Assembly (NCBI GenBank): GCA_009668015.1
Contig: WJYB01000002.1
Coordinates: forward strand, 186,001-250,000
DNA: 64,000 nt
DNA from: Enterobacteriaceae bacterium RIT714
GTDB taxonomy: Bacteria; Pseudomonadota; Gammaproteobacteria; Enterobacterales; Enterobacteriaceae
Reading direction: 5' to 3'
Shown here: positions 32,057 to 42,810 of the stretch, one piece after another
Numbering within the stretch: position 1 is the stretch's first letter
How the letters are laid out: each line of letters starts with the position of its first letter
Notes under the pieces: generated by a model
What the model saw: only the letters and a program-made list of their open reading frames with translations
Told to the model about the DNA's origin: nothing
Databases searched by the model: none
Translations under genes and position numbers: made by a program

Positions 32057-34048
32057 TTACAGCAGCTCTTTGGCTTTCGCGACGACGTTCTCAACGGTGA
32101 AGCCGAACTCTTCGAACAGCAGTTCTGCTGGTGCAGATTCACCAAAGGTGGTCATCCCAACGATCGCGCCGTTCAGACCGACATATTTGAACCAATAGTC
32201 AGCGATACCCGCTTCAACTGCCACGCGAGCAGAAACAGCTTTTGGCAGTACGGATTCGCGGTATGCCGCATCCTGTTTGTCGAACGCGTCGGTAGACGGC
32301 ATGGAGACCACGCGCGCTTTCACGCCTTCGGCAGACAGTTTATCCCACGCTGCCACAGCCAGTTCCACTTCAGAACCGGTCGCGATGATAATCAGCTGTG
32401 GCTGACCCGCGCAGTCTTTCAGCACGTAACCACCGCGAGCGATGTTAGCCAGCTGCTCTTCGGTACGATCCTGCTGTGCCAGGTTCTGACGAGAGAGGAT
32501 CAGCGCGGTAGGACCGTCCTGACGCTCAACGCCATATTTCCACGCTACCGCAGACTCAACCTGGTCACATGGACGCCATGTGGACATGTTTGGCGTCACG
32601 CGCAGAGAAGCCACCTGCTCAACCGGCTGGTGAGTCGGGCCGTCTTCACCCAGACCGATTGAGTCGTGGGTATAGACCATCACCTGACGCTGTTTCATCA
32701 GCGCAGCCATACGAACGGCGTTACGTGCGTATTCGACGAACATCAGGAAGGTAGAAGTGTACGGCAGGAAACCACCGTGCAGAGAGATTCCGTTCGCGAT
32801 CGCGGTCATACCGAATTCGCGCACACCGTAATGGATGTAGTTGCCAGCGGTATCTTCGTTGATCGCTTTAGAACCAGACCAGATAGTCAGGTTAGACGGA
32901 GCCAGGTCAGCGGAACCGCCCAGGAATTCTGGCAGCAGCGGACCGAACGCTTCAATTGCATTCTGAGACGCTTTACGGCTGGCGATTTTTGCAGGGTTAG
33001 CCTGCAGATTCGCGATGATCTCTTTCGCTTTCGCATCGAAATCTTCCGGCATGTCACCTTTCATACGACGGGTGAATTCAGCCGCTTCCTGAGGGAACGC
33101 TTTAGCATAGGCAGCGAACTTCTCGTTCCAGGCGGACTCTTTCGCCTGACCCGCTTCTTTCGCATCCCACTGAGCGTAAATCTCAGACGGAATTTCAAAT
33201 GGCGCGTGTTTCCAACCCAGCTGTTCGCGGGTCAGTGCAATTTCTGCATCGCCCAAAGGCGCGCCGTGAGAATCGTGCGTACCCGCTTTATTTGGGGAAC
33301 CGAAACCAATGATGGTTTTGCACATCAGCAGGGACGGTTTATCGGTAACCGCGCGCGCTTCTTCAACTGCACGTTTAATCGAATCAGCATTGTGGCCATC
33401 AACGCCACGCACTACGTGCCAGCCGTAAGCTTCAAAACGCTTAGCGGTGTCATCAGTGAACCAGCCTTCAACGTGACCATCAATGGAGATGCCGTTGTCA
33501 TCGTAGAATGCGACCAGTTTACCCAGCTTCAGAGTCCCTGCCAGGGAGCACACTTCGTGAGAAATGCCTTCCATCATGCAACCGTCGCCCATGAATGCAT
33601 AGGTGAAGTGGTCAACGATGTCGTGGCCAGGACGGTTGAACTGCGCCGCCAGCGTTTTCTCAGCAATCGCCATACCAACCGCATTCGCAATACCCTGACC
33701 CAGCGGACCGGTAGTGGTCTCAACGCCAGCGGTGTAACCCACTTCTGGGTGACCCGGAGTTTTGGAGTGCAGTTGACGGAAGTTTTTCAGTTCTTCGATT
33801 GGCAGCGCATAGCCAGTGAGGTGCAGCAGGCTATAGATCAGCATGGAGCCATGGCCGTTGGACAGCACGAAACGGTCACGGTCAGCCCATGACGGATTCT
33901 GTGGGTTATGGTTCAGAAAATCACGCCACAGGACTTCGGCAATGTCAGCCATACCCATAGGGGCACCCGGGTGACCGGATTTGGCTTTCTGTACTGCGTC
34001 CATGCTCAGCGCACGAATGGCATTAGCAAGCTCTTTACGTGAGGACAT
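32057..34048 (-). CDS. tktA: Transketolase 1
   Basis: The thiamine diphosphate enzyme moves two-carbon units between sugar phosphates in the pentose phosphate pathway. It has 663 residues. The N-terminal [14 protein letters not shown] (residues 21-34), the ThDP-binding [13 protein letters not shown] through DDNGISIDG (about 153-190) and the Pyr-domain [17 protein letters not shown] (about 410-426) are canonical. A 271-base gap separates it from divergent loiP. Confidence 0.98.
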   Translation of the reverse strand: MSSRKELANAIRALSMDAVQKAKSGHPGAPMGMADIAEVLWRDFLNHNPQNPSWADRDRFVLSNGHGSMLIYSLLHLTGYALPIEELKNFRQLHSKTPGHPEVGYTAGVETTTGPLGQGIANAVGMAIAEKTLAAQFNRPGHDIVDHFTYAFMGDGCMMEGISHEVCSLAGTLKLGKLVAFYDDNGISIDGHVEGWFTDDTAKRFEAYGWHVVRGVDGHNADSIKRAVEEARAVTDKPSLLMCKTIIGFGSPNKAGTHDSHGAPLGDAEIALTREQLGWKHAPFEIPSEIYAQWDAKEAGQAKESAWNEKFAAYAKAFPQEAAEFTRRMKGDMPEDFDAKAKEIIANLQANPAKIASRKASQNAIEAFGPLLPEFLGGSADLAPSNLTIWSGSKAINEDTAGNYIHYGVREFGMTAIANGISLHGGFLPYTSTFLMFVEYARNAVRMAALMKQRQVMVYTHDSIGLGEDGPTHQPVEQVASLRVTPNMSTWRPCDQVESAVAWKYGVERQDGPTALILSRQNLAQQDRTEEQLANIARGGYVLKDCAGQPQLIIIATGSEVELAVAAWDKLSAEGVKARVVSMPSTDAFDKQDAAYRESVLPKAVSARVAVEAGIADYWFKYVGLNGAIVGMTTFGESAPAELLFEEFGFTVENVVAKAKELL

Positions 34049-34319
34049 TTAAACTCCAGATCGGACTGTTAAAGGCCATGCCCTTGACGACAGCGCGTTT
34101 TGGGCTATGCCAGAAAAAAGTGCCAACAATGTAACCCAAGCGACAAAGCATGTACATGGAGCATTCTTTTGCCGTTTAAGAAATCTCTGGATCATGCTCG
34201 CATGTTGCGCAATCTGCTCGCCCGCGCCTCCCGATATTCCTTATACTTAGCCCGACTACGGCTTCGCTGCCGTAAATTTTTCAGACTTTTTTCAGATCAA
34301 CGGGTGCGGAAGCAACATC

Positions 34320-35078
34320 ATGAAAATGCGAGCAATAGCGCTGGCCTTAGGTACGACGATCCTGCTTAGCGGCTGTCAGAATATGGATTCTAACGGTCTT
34401 ATGAGTTCCGGCGCGGAAGCTTTCCAGGCGTATTCCCTGAGCGACGAACAGGTCAAAGCGCTCAGCGATCAGGCCTGTAAAGAGATGGACGGCAAAGCGA
34501 CCATTGCCCCCGCCAACAGTACGTATGCGCAACGTCTGAATAAGATTGCCGCCGCGCTTGGCGATAACATCAACGGTCAGCCCGTCAATTACAAAGTCTA
34601 CATGGCGAAAGATGTCAACGCGTTTGCGATGGCCAACGGCTGTATCCGCGTCTACAGCGGGCTGATGGATATGATGACGGATAACGAAGTCGAAGCGGTA
34701 ATCGGCCATGAAATGGGCCACGTCGCACTCGGTCACGTGAAGAAAGGGATGCAGGTTGCGTTAGGCACTAACGCTGTACGTGCAGCAGCAGCGTCCGCTG
34801 GCGGTATCGTTGGCAGTCTGTCGCAATCCCAGCTTGGCGATGTGGGCGAAAAGCTGGTCAACTCCCAGTTCTCCCAGCGTCAGGAATCCGAAGCTGATGA
34901 CTACTCTTACGATCTGTTGCGCAAACGCGGAATTAATCCGTCAGGTTTAGCAACCAGCTTCGAGAAACTGGCGAAACTGGAAGCAGGCCGTCAAAGCTCG
35001 ATGTTTGACGATCACCCAGCCTCGGCTGAACGCGCGCAGCATATTCGCGATCGCATGACGGCAGATGGGATTAAGTGA
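34320..35078 (+). CDS. loiP: Outer-membrane M48 metalloprotease lipoprotein LoiP (YggG)
   Basis: LoiP is a zinc lipoprotein protease that in E. coli cleaves Phe-Phe bonds, is induced at low osmolarity and is matured with BepA. The 252-residue precursor has a lipoprotein signal with lipobox LLSGC (cysteine near residue 19), the zinc motif HEMGH (about 130-134) and the third ligand region SEADDYSYDLL (about 188-198). It is separated from convergent speB by an intergenic palindrome and a repeat. Confidence 0.95.
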   Translation: MKMRAIALALGTTILLSGCQNMDSNGLMSSGAEAFQAYSLSDEQVKALSDQACKEMDGKATIAPANSTYAQRLNKIAAALGDNINGQPVNYKVYMAKDVNAFAMANGCIRVYSGLMDMMTDNEVEAVIGHEMGHVALGHVKKGMQVALGTNAVRAAAASAGGIVGSLSQSQLGDVGEKLVNSQFSQRQESEADDYSYDLLRKRGINPSGLATSFEKLAKLEAGRQSSMFDDHPASAERAQHIRDRMTADGIK

Positions 35079-35085
35079 AAAGCAA

Positions 35086-35205
35086 CGCCAATAATTAATT
35101 AGAGGTTATTGGCGAAGTCAGTTTGGACACGGACAGCGCGCAGCCAGCGGAGCGTACAGAGAGTACGTGAGGATGGCGGCGCTGCCCGGATTCAAAATGG
35201 CGAAT
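35086..35205. repeat. Intergenic hairpin and palindromic repeat between loiP and speB
   Basis: A nine-base inverted repeat (CGCCAATAA / TTATTGGCG, 35086-35114) is followed by an 82-base element from GTTTGGACACG (35121) to TTCAAAATGGC (about 35201), which folds around GCGTAC-AGAGA-GTACGT. It resembles short enterobacterial intergenic palindromic repeats. The same two ends recur at 45372-45405 with the centre missing. Confidence 0.65.
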
Positions 35206-35218
35206 CAAATGGCCCTGA

Positions 35219-36139
35219 TTACTCGCCTTTCTTCGCCGCCTGGATATAGAGCATTTCCAGAGCCAGCGTCGCAGCGGCCAGCGCAGTAATTTCAGACTGG
35301 TCGTAGGCCGGAGCCACTTCCACAACATCCATCCCGACGATGTTCAGATCTTTCAAACCGCGAACCAGTTTGATTGCGCGATCGGAGGTCAAGCCGCCGA
35401 TAACCGGTGTACCGGTACCCGGAGCAAACGCCGGATCCAGGCAATCAATGTCAAAAGTCAGATAGACCGGCATATCACCGACGATCTGTTTAACCTGAGC
35501 AATAATATCGTCCACGCCGCGATCGTTCACCTGACCTGCGTCCAGCACGGTAAAGCCATTGTCTTTATCAAACTCAGTACGGATACCAATCTGCACCGAG
35601 TGGTTTGGATCGATCAGGCCTTCGTTCGGTGCGGTGTAGAACATGGTGCCATGGTCAAACTCGCAGCCGTTTGCGTAGGTGTCGGTATGGGCATCAAAAT
35701 GCACCAGCGCCATTTTGCCAAAGTGCTTCGCGTGCGCGCGCAGCAGCGGCAGCGTCACAAAGTGGTCACCGCCAAAAGAGAGCATACGCTTACCTGCCGC
35801 CAGCAGTTTCTCTGCGTGTGCCTGCAATTTTTCGCTCATTTCACGCGCATCGCCGAAGGCATACACCAGATCGCCGCAGTCAACGACGTTCAGACGCTCG
35901 CGCATGTCGAAGTTCCACGGGAAACGGTTATGTTCCCAGGCCAGATTAGTGGAAACCTGACGGATCGCCGCCGGACCGTGACGGCCACCGGCACGACCAG
36001 AAGTGGCCATATCAAACGGAACACCGGTGATCACCCAATCCGCGTCGCTATCGTACGGCTGGAAGTTCATCGGAAGACGTAAAAAACCAAACGCGTTAGA
36101 TACCAGAGAGTTATCGTACTGATGACCTAAAGTGCTCAT
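35219..36139 (-). CDS. speB: Agmatinase
   Basis: SpeB splits agmatine to putrescine and urea, completing the arginine route to polyamines started by SpeA. The 306-residue ureohydrolase shows the dimanganese ligands: GGDHFVTLP (about 121-129), HFDAHTDTY (about 147-155) and [13 protein letters not shown] (about 227-239). A terminator lies between it and speA, so it likely also has its own promoter. Confidence 0.97.
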   Translation of the reverse strand: MSTLGHQYDNSLVSNAFGFLRLPMNFQPYDSDADWVITGVPFDMATSGRAGGRHGPAAIRQVSTNLAWEHNRFPWNFDMRERLNVVDCGDLVYAFGDAREMSEKLQAHAEKLLAAGKRMLSFGGDHFVTLPLLRAHAKHFGKMALVHFDAHTDTYANGCEFDHGTMFYTAPNEGLIDPNHSVQIGIRTEFDKDNGFTVLDAGQVNDRGVDDIIAQVKQIVGDMPVYLTFDIDCLDPAFAPGTGTPVIGGLTSDRAIKLVRGLKDLNIVGMDVVEVAPAYDQSEITALAAATLALEMLYIQAAKKGE

Positions 36140-36177
36140 GTCCTGACCTCTTTCAGAGTCGATGTATTAAAAAAAGA

Positions 36178-36225
36178 TGAAAAAAAATCCCTTCCGCGTC
36201 GTTAAACCCGACGAGGAAGGGATTG
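36178..36225 (-). terminator. Strong intrinsic terminator between speA and speB
   Basis: The stem AATCCCTTCC..GTCG / CGAC.GGAAGGGATT is followed on the minus strand by eight T. It would stop much of the speA transcription before speB. Confidence 0.88.
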
Positions 36226-36324
36226 ATTCAGAAACTTCATATTAGTGCGAATTATCGCCGTTAATTCGTACAGGTTCAAGTACCCCGTGGGCCCGGTAAG
36301 CACAGCGCCACCAGGCATTTACAG

Positions 36325-38301
36325 TTACTCGTCTTCCAGATAGGTGTACCCGTACAGACCTGCTTCAAACTCTTCAAGGAATTGCTGCTGTAGTGCAGCG
36401 TCCAGATCGGTGTTTTTCACCTGATCGCGGAACTGCGTCAGCAGTTTTTTCGGATCCAGCTGCACGTACTCCAGCATGTCCGCTACGGTGTCGCCCTCGT
36501 CGGAAAGCTCTACTTCCACGTTGCCGTCAGGGAAGACAAACACGTCAACCGCTTCGGTATCACCGAATAAGTTGTGCATGTTGCCTAAAATTTCCTGATA
36601 CGCACCGACCATAAAGAAGCCCAGCATCGGCGGGTTTTCTGGATCGTACTCCGGCATTGGCATCGTCGTGGCAATCCCGTCACCGTCGACGTAGTGATCG
36701 ATTGCACCGTCGGAATCACAGGTAATATCCAGCAGCACCGCGCGGCGTTCCGGCGCATGGTTCAGCCCTTCCAGCGGCAGAACCGGGAACAGCTGATCGA
36801 TACCCCAGGCATCCGGCATCGACTGGAACAGCGAGAAGTTGACGTAAATTTTATCCGCCATACGTTCCTGCAGCTCGTCGATAATCGGACGGTGCGCACG
36901 GTTACTCGGGTCGAGCTGTTTCTGAACTTCGTGACACATGTTCAGATACAGCTGTTCAGCCCAGGCACGTTCCTGCAGGCTAAAGGTTCCTGATGAATAA
37001 CCGACATGAATGTCATGCAAATCCATCTGGCTATCGTGCAGCCACTCACGCAATGAACGACGGGTGCCCGGTTCGTTCATCTCCTGCCAGGTTTCCCACA
37101 TATTTTGCAGGGCACGAGGAGCATCATCCTGCGGCGGTGTGGCTTCCGTGTTTTCGCTACGCTCAACACCGATAATATTAGAAACCAGCACGGTGTGATG
37201 CGCCGTCACTGCGCGACCAGACTCGGTAATCACCGTCGGATGCGGCAGGCCGTTTTCTTCACAGGCATCGCCGATTGCCCAGATAATGTTGTTAGCGTAC
37301 TCATTCAGGCCGTAGTTTACGGAGCAGTCAGACTGCGAACGCGTCCCTTCATAATCCACGCCAAGACCGCCGCCCACATCGAAGCACTCAATGTTCACGC
37401 CGAGTTTATGCAGTTCCACGTAAAAACGTGCGGACTCGCGCACGCCAGTGGCGATATCGCGAATATTGGCCATCTGCGAACCGAGGTGGAAGTGCAGAAG
37501 CTGAATGCTATCCAGACGACCGCGCTCACGCAGCATTTCCACCAGCTGCAGTACCTGACCCGCCGCGAGGCCAAATTTGGATTTTTCACCGCCGGAGGAC
37601 TGCCATTTACCGGAGCCCTGCGACGCCAGACGCGCACGCACGCCCAGACGTGGAATCACATTCAGGCGCTCGGCCTCTTCCAGCACGATAGCAATTTCCG
37701 TCATCTTTTCGATGACCAAATAGACCTTGTGGCCCATCTTCTCGCCAATCAGTGCCAGACGAATATATTCGCGGTCTTTATAGCCGTTACAGACGATCAC
37801 CGAACGGGTCATACCAGCATGAGCCAGTACCGCCATCAGCTCCGCTTTTGAACCGGCTTCCAGACCCAGTGGTTCACCGGAGTGGATCAGTGATTCAATG
37901 ACGCGACGATGCTGGTTCACCTTAATCGGATAAACCAGGAAGTAATCACCCTTATAACCATAGGACTCACGCGCGCGTTTAAACGCGGCGTTAATTGAGC
38001 GCAAACGGTGTTGCAGGATCTGCGGGAAGCAGAACAATGCAGGCAGACGCTGCCCTTGCGCTTCGCGCGCTTTCACCAGTTTGGCAAGATCAACGCGAGC
38101 TTCCGGTACGTCAGGATCGGGGCAAACGCTAATGTGGCCCAGCTCATTAACGTCGTAATAGTTATTACCCCACCAGGCAATATTGTATGTGCGCAGCATC
38201 TTGCTGGCCTCTTCGGAGCTCATCGCAACCTCCTGCATAGAACGTAGTACACCCTGTCCGCCCGCTGACGAAGGCGAAACCGAAGACATGTCGTCAGACA
38301 T
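36325..38301 (-). CDS. speA: Biosynthetic arginine decarboxylase
   Basis: SpeA decarboxylates arginine to agmatine using PLP and magnesium. It has 658 residues from the ATG at 38301 ([14 protein letters not shown]), chosen because GAGG precedes it; an ATG four codons upstream would add MRFA. The PLP lysine lies in [14 protein letters not shown] (about 122-135), and the substrate loop [11 protein letters not shown] and the C-terminal [19 protein letters not shown] (with the catalytic cysteine) are visible. It is followed by speB; yqgB lies just upstream. Confidence 0.97.
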   Translation of the reverse strand: MSDDMSSVSPSSAGGQGVLRSMQEVAMSSEEASKMLRTYNIAWWGNNYYDVNELGHISVCPDPDVPEARVDLAKLVKAREAQGQRLPALFCFPQILQHRLRSINAAFKRARESYGYKGDYFLVYPIKVNQHRRVIESLIHSGEPLGLEAGSKAELMAVLAHAGMTRSVIVCNGYKDREYIRLALIGEKMGHKVYLVIEKMTEIAIVLEEAERLNVIPRLGVRARLASQGSGKWQSSGGEKSKFGLAAGQVLQLVEMLRERGRLDSIQLLHFHLGSQMANIRDIATGVRESARFYVELHKLGVNIECFDVGGGLGVDYEGTRSQSDCSVNYGLNEYANNIIWAIGDACEENGLPHPTVITESGRAVTAHHTVLVSNIIGVERSENTEATPPQDDAPRALQNMWETWQEMNEPGTRRSLREWLHDSQMDLHDIHVGYSSGTFSLQERAWAEQLYLNMCHEVQKQLDPSNRAHRPIIDELQERMADKIYVNFSLFQSMPDAWGIDQLFPVLPLEGLNHAPERRAVLLDITCDSDGAIDHYVDGDGIATTMPMPEYDPENPPMLGFFMVGAYQEILGNMHNLFGDTEAVDVFVFPDGNVEVELSDEGDTVADMLEYVQLDPKKLLTQFRDQVKNTDLDAALQQQFLEEFEAGLYGYTYLEDE

Positions 38302-38309
38302 AGCGAACC

Positions 38310-38441
38310 TCAACTCTTTGTATTAAGTGTAAAACAGTTGACTACTATCGCAGTCTCATACTGCGATAACAACCCATAAACGGCCCCATCTTCCAGCAGA
38401 GTATGCTGAAATCCAGACCGCGCGACCGGTTTCTTATTCAT
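38310..38441 (-). CDS. yqgB: Small protein YqgB
   Basis: This is a 43-residue protein starting [18 protein letters not shown] and ending [11 protein letters not shown]. It aligns well with E. coli YqgB (acid-stress-induced small protein; function unclear), particularly in [19 protein letters not shown]. It ends 8 bases before the speA start, so it may act as a translated leader of speA. The frame runs on to 38516, but the conserved part starts here. Confidence 0.85.
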   Translation of the reverse strand: MNKKPVARSGFQHTLLEDGAVYGLLSQYETAIVVNCFTLNTKS

Positions 38442-38672
38442 ATCATTGTAAAACACGTATCCGAACTCTGTATGACAAGGTTCGGCGAAACCACGAGATA
38501 ACTCCTGAATTAACAAGAGCGCCCTTGTTCAGTTTTCACCAAGCGGATGACCAGCCCTGGAATCCTGAGAAGCACCGAAATGGGTATAACATCGGCAGGT
38601 TTGCAGATTAGAAATGCGGGTTGCGGGAAACAGACGCACGCCAGAACGGCGTAACTGAGTTAGCGGAAAACA

Positions 38673-38957
38673 ATGGTTCATTATCGGGTATCACCTCCAC
38701 GGTCGCCTTCAGAAGACGAACCTCAAGCCAAAGCTAAGTATTCACTGCTCAACCCGGCTGGAAGTGGCGACACGATGAGATCATCGGACGCTTTTTTGTG
38801 TGAGCCGCGCGCCGCGTTTTATACCGATATGAACGGCAAATTGCAAAGCAAAAATGCACGCCTTGCCACCCCCGTCAGGAAAAATTTCCACCCCTGTTTT
38901 CAACACAGTGAGAGCACAGTCAAAAAAAACTGGAAATCGGGCGAAGAAGTGACCTAA
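38673..38957 (+). CDS. Possible small protein upstream of metK
   Basis: A 94-codon open frame starts MVHYRVSPPRSPSEDEPQAK and ends NWKSGEEVT. It is basic and low in hydrophobic residues, with no domain I recognise. It occupies the place of the doubtful E. coli gene yqgC upstream of metK, but I cannot confirm homology from memory. No strong ribosome site precedes the ATG (GCGGAAAACA). It could equally be untranslated leader or promoter DNA. Confidence 0.3.
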   Translation: MVHYRVSPPRSPSEDEPQAKAKYSLLNPAGSGDTMRSSDAFLCEPRAAFYTDMNGKLQSKNARLATPVRKNFHPCFQHSESTVKKNWKSGEEVT

Positions 38958-38960
38958 AAT

Positions 38961-38984
38961 AGCCATCCAGATGTTAATCCATCC
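38961..38984. promoter_or_regulatory. Candidate MetJ (met box) cluster before metK
   Basis: Three adjacent 8-mers, AGCCATCC, AGATGTTA and ATCCATCC, partly match the met box AGACGTCT in the tandem 8-bp register MetJ uses. metK belongs to the MetJ regulon in E. coli. The individual matches are weak. Confidence 0.45.
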
Positions 38985-39105
38985 ATACTGATTAACACTC
39001 AGACTGCCAGTGGTTATTTACCTGCTGGTCCTGGTGGAATTATCTTCTATGGCTACCCCACACAGCAGTTTGAGCTAACCAAATTCTCCTTAGGTGAAAT
39101 AAAAC

Positions 39106-40260
39106 ATGGCAAAACACCTGTTTACGTCCGAATCTGTATCAGAAGGACATCCTGATAAAATCGCTGACCAAATCTCCGATGCGGTCCTGGATGCAATCCT
39201 TGAACAGGATCCGAAAGCACGCGTAGCATGCGAAACCTACGTCAAAACCGGCATGGTTCTGGTGGGCGGCGAAATCACCACCAGCGCATGGGTTGATATC
39301 GAAGAGATCACCCGTAATACCGTGCGTGAAATCGGCTATGTGCATTCTGATATGGGCTTTGATGCCAACTCTTGCGCCGTTTTGAGCGCCATTGGCAAAC
39401 AGTCTCCGGATATCAATCAGGGCGTTGACCGTGCCGATCCGCTGGAACAAGGCGCGGGCGACCAGGGCCTGATGTTTGGCTACGCGACCAATGAAACCGA
39501 CGTGCTGATGCCAGCGCCGATCACTTACGCACACCGTCTGGTGCAGCGTCAGGCTGAAGTTCGTAAAAATGGCACGCTGCCGTGGCTGCGCCCGGATGCG
39601 AAAAGCCAGGTCACTTTCCAGTACGATGACGGTAAAATTGTCGGTATTGATGCAGTGGTTCTCTCCACCCAGCACGCTGAAGATATCGACCAGAAATCCC
39701 TGCAAGAAGCGGTGATGGAAGAGATCATCAAGCCGGTTCTGCCGACCGAATGGCTGAGCGCGTCGACCAAATTCTTCATCAACCCAACGGGTCGTTTTGT
39801 TATCGGCGGCCCAATGGGCGACTGCGGCCTGACCGGTCGTAAGATCATCGTTGATACCTACGGCGGCATGGCTCGTCACGGTGGCGGCGCGTTCTCCGGT
39901 AAAGATCCATCTAAAGTGGACCGCTCTGCTGCTTACGCTGCACGTTATGTCGCGAAAAACATCGTTGCAGCAGGCCTGGCCGATCGCTGTGAAATTCAGG
40001 TCTCCTACGCTATCGGCGTGGCAGAACCGACCTCCATCATGGTAGAAACTTTTGCTACTGAAAAAGTGCCAACCGAGCAACTGACCCTGCTGGTGCGCGA
40101 GTTCTTCGACCTGCGTCCATACGGCCTGATCCAGATGCTGGATCTGCTGCATCCAATCTATAAAGAAACCGCTGCATACGGTCACTTTGGTCGTGAACAT
40201 TTCCCATGGGAAAAGACCGACAAAGCCGATCTGCTACGTGAAGCTGCCGGTCTGAAATAA
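39106..40260 (+). CDS. metK: S-adenosylmethionine synthetase
   Basis: MetK makes S-adenosylmethionine from methionine and ATP. The 384-residue protein shows [15 protein letters not shown] (residues 12-26), the signature [12 protein letters not shown] (about 116-127) and the P-loop-like [19 protein letters not shown] (about 261-279). It starts after AGGTGAAATAAAAC and ends in a clear terminator. Regulation by MetJ is expected. Confidence 0.98.
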   Translation: MAKHLFTSESVSEGHPDKIADQISDAVLDAILEQDPKARVACETYVKTGMVLVGGEITTSAWVDIEEITRNTVREIGYVHSDMGFDANSCAVLSAIGKQSPDINQGVDRADPLEQGAGDQGLMFGYATNETDVLMPAPITYAHRLVQRQAEVRKNGTLPWLRPDAKSQVTFQYDDGKIVGIDAVVLSTQHAEDIDQKSLQEAVMEEIIKPVLPTEWLSASTKFFINPTGRFVIGGPMGDCGLTGRKIIVDTYGGMARHGGGAFSGKDPSKVDRSAAYAARYVAKNIVAAGLADRCEIQVSYAIGVAEPTSIMVETFATEKVPTEQLTLLVREFFDLRPYGLIQMLDLLHPIYKETAAYGHFGREHFPWEKTDKADLLREAAGLK

Positions 40261-40280
40261 AAGACTGTCATGCATTGAGA

Positions 40281-40309
40281 AAAGGCCAGCCTCGCGCTGG
40301 CCTTTTGCT
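40281..40309 (+). terminator. Intrinsic terminator of metK
   Basis: The stem AAAGGCCAGC / GCTGGCCTTT with loop CTCGC is followed by TGCTTTTC. Confidence 0.88.
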
Positions 40310-40369
40310 TTTCTGCCAACGCTTACCCCGCCCGCTGTTCTCTTCTCTTTCGGTACCAATCGGCTATCA

Positions 40370-40385
40370 ATGAAAGCGCTTACAT
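40370..40385. promoter_or_regulatory. Upstream GalR/GalS-like operator of galP
   Basis: ATGAAAGCGCTTACAT matches the GalR consensus GTGKAANCGNTTNCAC except at three positions. It lies 182 bp upstream of the second, better site, a spacing that suits DNA looping. Inference from sequence. Confidence 0.5.
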
Positions 40386-40551
40386 GAGCATATTCAGCAC
40401 ACGCTTTCAGAATAATCTCTTTGCATGTTCCGACTTCTTTTGCTGTTACATTTCATTTCAGTTAAGTCTGAAACTGCAGCAAACGGGATGCGCTTCAATG
40501 AATTTATCACTATATTTTCAGAGCTTTAATAAAACTTACAGTACAGCACCA

Positions 40552-40567
40552 GTGTAACCGATTACAC
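40552..40567. promoter_or_regulatory. GalR/GalS operator of galP
   Basis: GTGTAACCGATTACAC fits the 16-bp GalR/GalS operator consensus at every fixed position. It lies 85 bases upstream of the galP start and directly next to a CRP site. GalR and GalS repress galP in E. coli. Confidence 0.85.
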
Positions 40568-40570
40568 CAC

Positions 40571-40586
40571 TGTGAGATCCATCACA
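40571..40586. promoter_or_regulatory. CRP site of galP
   Basis: TGTGA-GATCCA-TCACA is a perfect match to the CRP consensus half-sites. It lies three bases after the GalR operator and 66 bases before the galP ATG. Confidence 0.85.
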
Positions 40587-40651
40587 TATTTTTACGCTGT
40601 ACTAACCTACCCTTTACATTGAAAAAACTGATAACCCAACTGGAGGGCAGA

Positions 40652-42049
40652 ATGCCTGACAATAAAAAACAGGGGCGTACGTCCAACAAGGCCATGACCT
40701 TCTTTGTCTGCTTTCTCGCGGCCCTGGCAGGACTTCTTTTCGGCCTGGATATCGGCGTCATCGCCGGTGCTTTACCCTTCATCACCGACGAATTCCAGAT
40801 TAGCGCTCACACCCAGGAATGGGTGGTCAGCTCCATGATGTTCGGGGCAGCTGTCGGTGCCGTCGGCAGTGGTTGGCTCTCTTATCGCCTCGGGCGTAAA
40901 AAGAGCCTGATGATTGGTGCCATTCTGTTTGTTGCCGGCTCGCTCTGCTCCGCCGCCGCGCCAAACGTTGAGGTATTGATCATCTCCCGCGTCCTGCTTG
41001 GCCTGGCGGTCGGCGTGGCGTCTTATACTGCACCTCTTTATCTGTCTGAAATCGCGCCGGAAAAAATTCGCGGCAGCATGATTTCGATGTACCAGCTGAT
41101 GATCACCATCGGTATTCTTGGCGCATATCTGTCCGACACCGCCTTTAGCTACAGCGGCGCATGGCGCTGGATGCTTGGCGTTATCATCATCCCGGCAATT
41201 CTGCTGCTGATTGGCGTCATCTTCCTGCCTGACAGCCCGCGCTGGTATGCAGCCAAACGACGCTTTAACGACGCAGAACGTGTACTGATGCGCCTGCGTG
41301 ACACCAGCGCAGAGGCCAAACATGAGCTGGATGAAATTCGCGAGAGCCTGAAGGTCAAACAGACCGGCTGGGCGCTGTTCAAAGAGAACAGCAACTTCCG
41401 TCGTGCGGTGTTTCTTGGCGTGCTGCTGCAGGTGATGCAACAGTTCACCGGGATGAACGTCATCATGTATTACGCGCCAAAAATCTTTGAACTGGCCGGG
41501 TATACCAACACCACCGAGCAGATGTGGGGTACGGTCATCGTGGGCTTAACCAACGTGCTGGCGACCTTTATCGCGATCGGTCTGGTCGACCGCTGGGGCC
41601 GTAAGCCAACGCTGACCTTAGGTTTCCTGGTGATGGCGATCGGTATGGGCGTACTGGGCACAATGATGCATGTGGGCATTCACTCACCAACCGCACAGTA
41701 TTTTGCCGTCGCAATGTTGCTGATGTTTATCGTCGGTTTCGCGATGAGCGCCGGTCCGCTGATTTGGGTACTGTGCTCTGAAATCCAGCCGCTGAAAGGG
41801 CGTGATTTCGGTATCACTTGCTCCACCGCCACCAACTGGATCGCCAACATGATTGTCGGTGCAACGTTCCTGACCATGCTGAATACGCTGGGCAACGCCA
41901 ACACCTTCTGGGTCTACGGCGGTCTGAACCTGTTCTTTATTGTTCTGACGCTCTGGCTTGTTCCTGAAACCAAGCATGTCTCGCTGGAACACATCGAACG
42001 TAACCTGATGAAAGGTCGTCCGCTGCGCGAGATTGGTGCGCAGAACTAA
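40652..42049 (+). CDS. galP: Galactose:proton symporter GalP
   Basis: GalP imports galactose and glucose with protons. It has 465 residues from the ATG at 40652 ([12 protein letters not shown]), chosen for the GGAGGGCAG ribosome site; a TTG 11 codons earlier is unlikely. Twelve membrane helices and sugar-porter motifs are seen: [50 protein letters not shown] and PETKHVSLE. Regulated by GalR/GalS and CRP sites upstream. Confidence 0.97.
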   Translation: MPDNKKQGRTSNKAMTFFVCFLAALAGLLFGLDIGVIAGALPFITDEFQISAHTQEWVVSSMMFGAAVGAVGSGWLSYRLGRKKSLMIGAILFVAGSLCSAAAPNVEVLIISRVLLGLAVGVASYTAPLYLSEIAPEKIRGSMISMYQLMITIGILGAYLSDTAFSYSGAWRWMLGVIIIPAILLLIGVIFLPDSPRWYAAKRRFNDAERVLMRLRDTSAEAKHELDEIRESLKVKQTGWALFKENSNFRRAVFLGVLLQVMQQFTGMNVIMYYAPKIFELAGYTNTTEQMWGTVIVGLTNVLATFIAIGLVDRWGRKPTLTLGFLVMAIGMGVLGTMMHVGIHSPTAQYFAVAMLLMFIVGFAMSAGPLIWVLCSEIQPLKGRDFGITCSTATNWIANMIVGATFLTMLNTLGNANTFWVYGGLNLFFIVLTLWLVPETKHVSLEHIERNLMKGRPLREIGAQN

Positions 42050-42072
42050 GCGGTTAGTTTCAGCGGTGTTCT

Positions 42073-42148
42073 CCCTCTCCACGGGGGAGAGGGCCGGGGT
42101 GAAGGCATCAGACCGCACAACACTCCCCCTCTCCCTCAAGGGAGGGGG
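42073..42148. repeat. Two REP-like elements between galP and sprT
   Basis: 42073-42108 carries the full palindrome plus the GGGGTGAAGGCATCAG tail; 42125-42148 is a second, shorter palindrome CCCCCTCTCC / GGGAGGGGG. The second is followed by ACTGTCTGGTT, the core word of the 26-bp array at 10634-10840. Confidence 0.85.
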
Positions 42149-42218
42149 ACTGTCTGGTTCGGTGTTTACCTCAAGAAGGCTTTACTGTTTACCCCGGCTT
42201 CCACTATCCTTTTGCGCT

Positions 42219-42716
42219 ATGAAAACACCCCGCCTTCCCATCGCCATTCAGCAAGCCGTTATGCGCACTTTGCGGGATAAACTCGCGCAAGCGAACCTGA
42301 AACTGGGGCGTAACTACCCTGAACCCAAACTGGCCTATCAACAGCGTGGCACCTCGGCAGGCACAGCCTGGCTTGAATCTTACGAAATCAGGCTTAACCC
42401 GGTTCTGATGATGGAAAATCAGCAGGCCTTTATCGACGAAGTGGTGCCTCATGAGCTGGCGCATCTTCTGGTCTGGAAACACTTTGGCCGCGTTGCGCCG
42501 CACGGCAAAGAGTGGAAGTGGATGATGGAAAGCGTGCTCGGCGTTCCGGCCCGACGCACGCATCAGTTTGAGCTGGAATCGGTACGACGCAACACCTTCC
42601 CCTATCGTTGCCAGTGTCAGCAACATCAACTAACCGTCCGACGCCACAATCGCGTGGTACGCGGCGAAGCCACCTACCGCTGTGTCAAATGCGGCGAGCC
42701 GTTAGTCGCAGAATAA
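42219..42716 (+). CDS. sprT: SprT family zinc-metalloprotease-like protein
   Basis: This is a 165-residue protein with the HELAH metalloprotease motif (about residues 77-81, [14 protein letters not shown]) and a C-terminal zinc ribbon (YRCQCQQH ... YRCVKCG). The E. coli gene was named for an effect on bolA expression in stationary phase; the eukaryotic relative SPRTN cleaves DNA-protein crosslinks. The start at 42219 ([14 protein letters not shown]) gives the family length; the frame upstream crosses repeat DNA. Confidence 0.94.
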   Translation: MKTPRLPIAIQQAVMRTLRDKLAQANLKLGRNYPEPKLAYQQRGTSAGTAWLESYEIRLNPVLMMENQQAFIDEVVPHELAHLLVWKHFGRVAPHGKEWKWMMESVLGVPARRTHQFELESVRRNTFPYRCQCQQHQLTVRRHNRVVRGEATYRCVKCGEPLVAE

Positions 42717-42810
42717 TTAACTGCACAATCAGGAACTTTCCTGATCATCCTGATTGCATACAAGAACAACTTTCGCTACGTTGCGGGCTCGTTTTGACAC
42801 GGAGTCCGAG

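Larger units (their letters stand above)
38442..39105. promoter_or_regulatory. yqgB-metK intergenic region
   Basis: These 664 bases separate divergent yqgB/speA and metK. They contain the speA promoter region on one side, one possible short gene (38673-38957) and, nearer metK, candidate MetJ boxes (38961-38984). I see no RNA gene I can name. Confidence 0.5.

Noticed and set aside
32666-33892. 408-codon antisense frame over tktA
   Set aside because: Same cause as over pgk; it is the shadow of a highly expressed gene.
39139-40200. 353-codon antisense frame over metK
   Set aside because: Shadow of metK codon bias; the plus-strand product is unmistakable.
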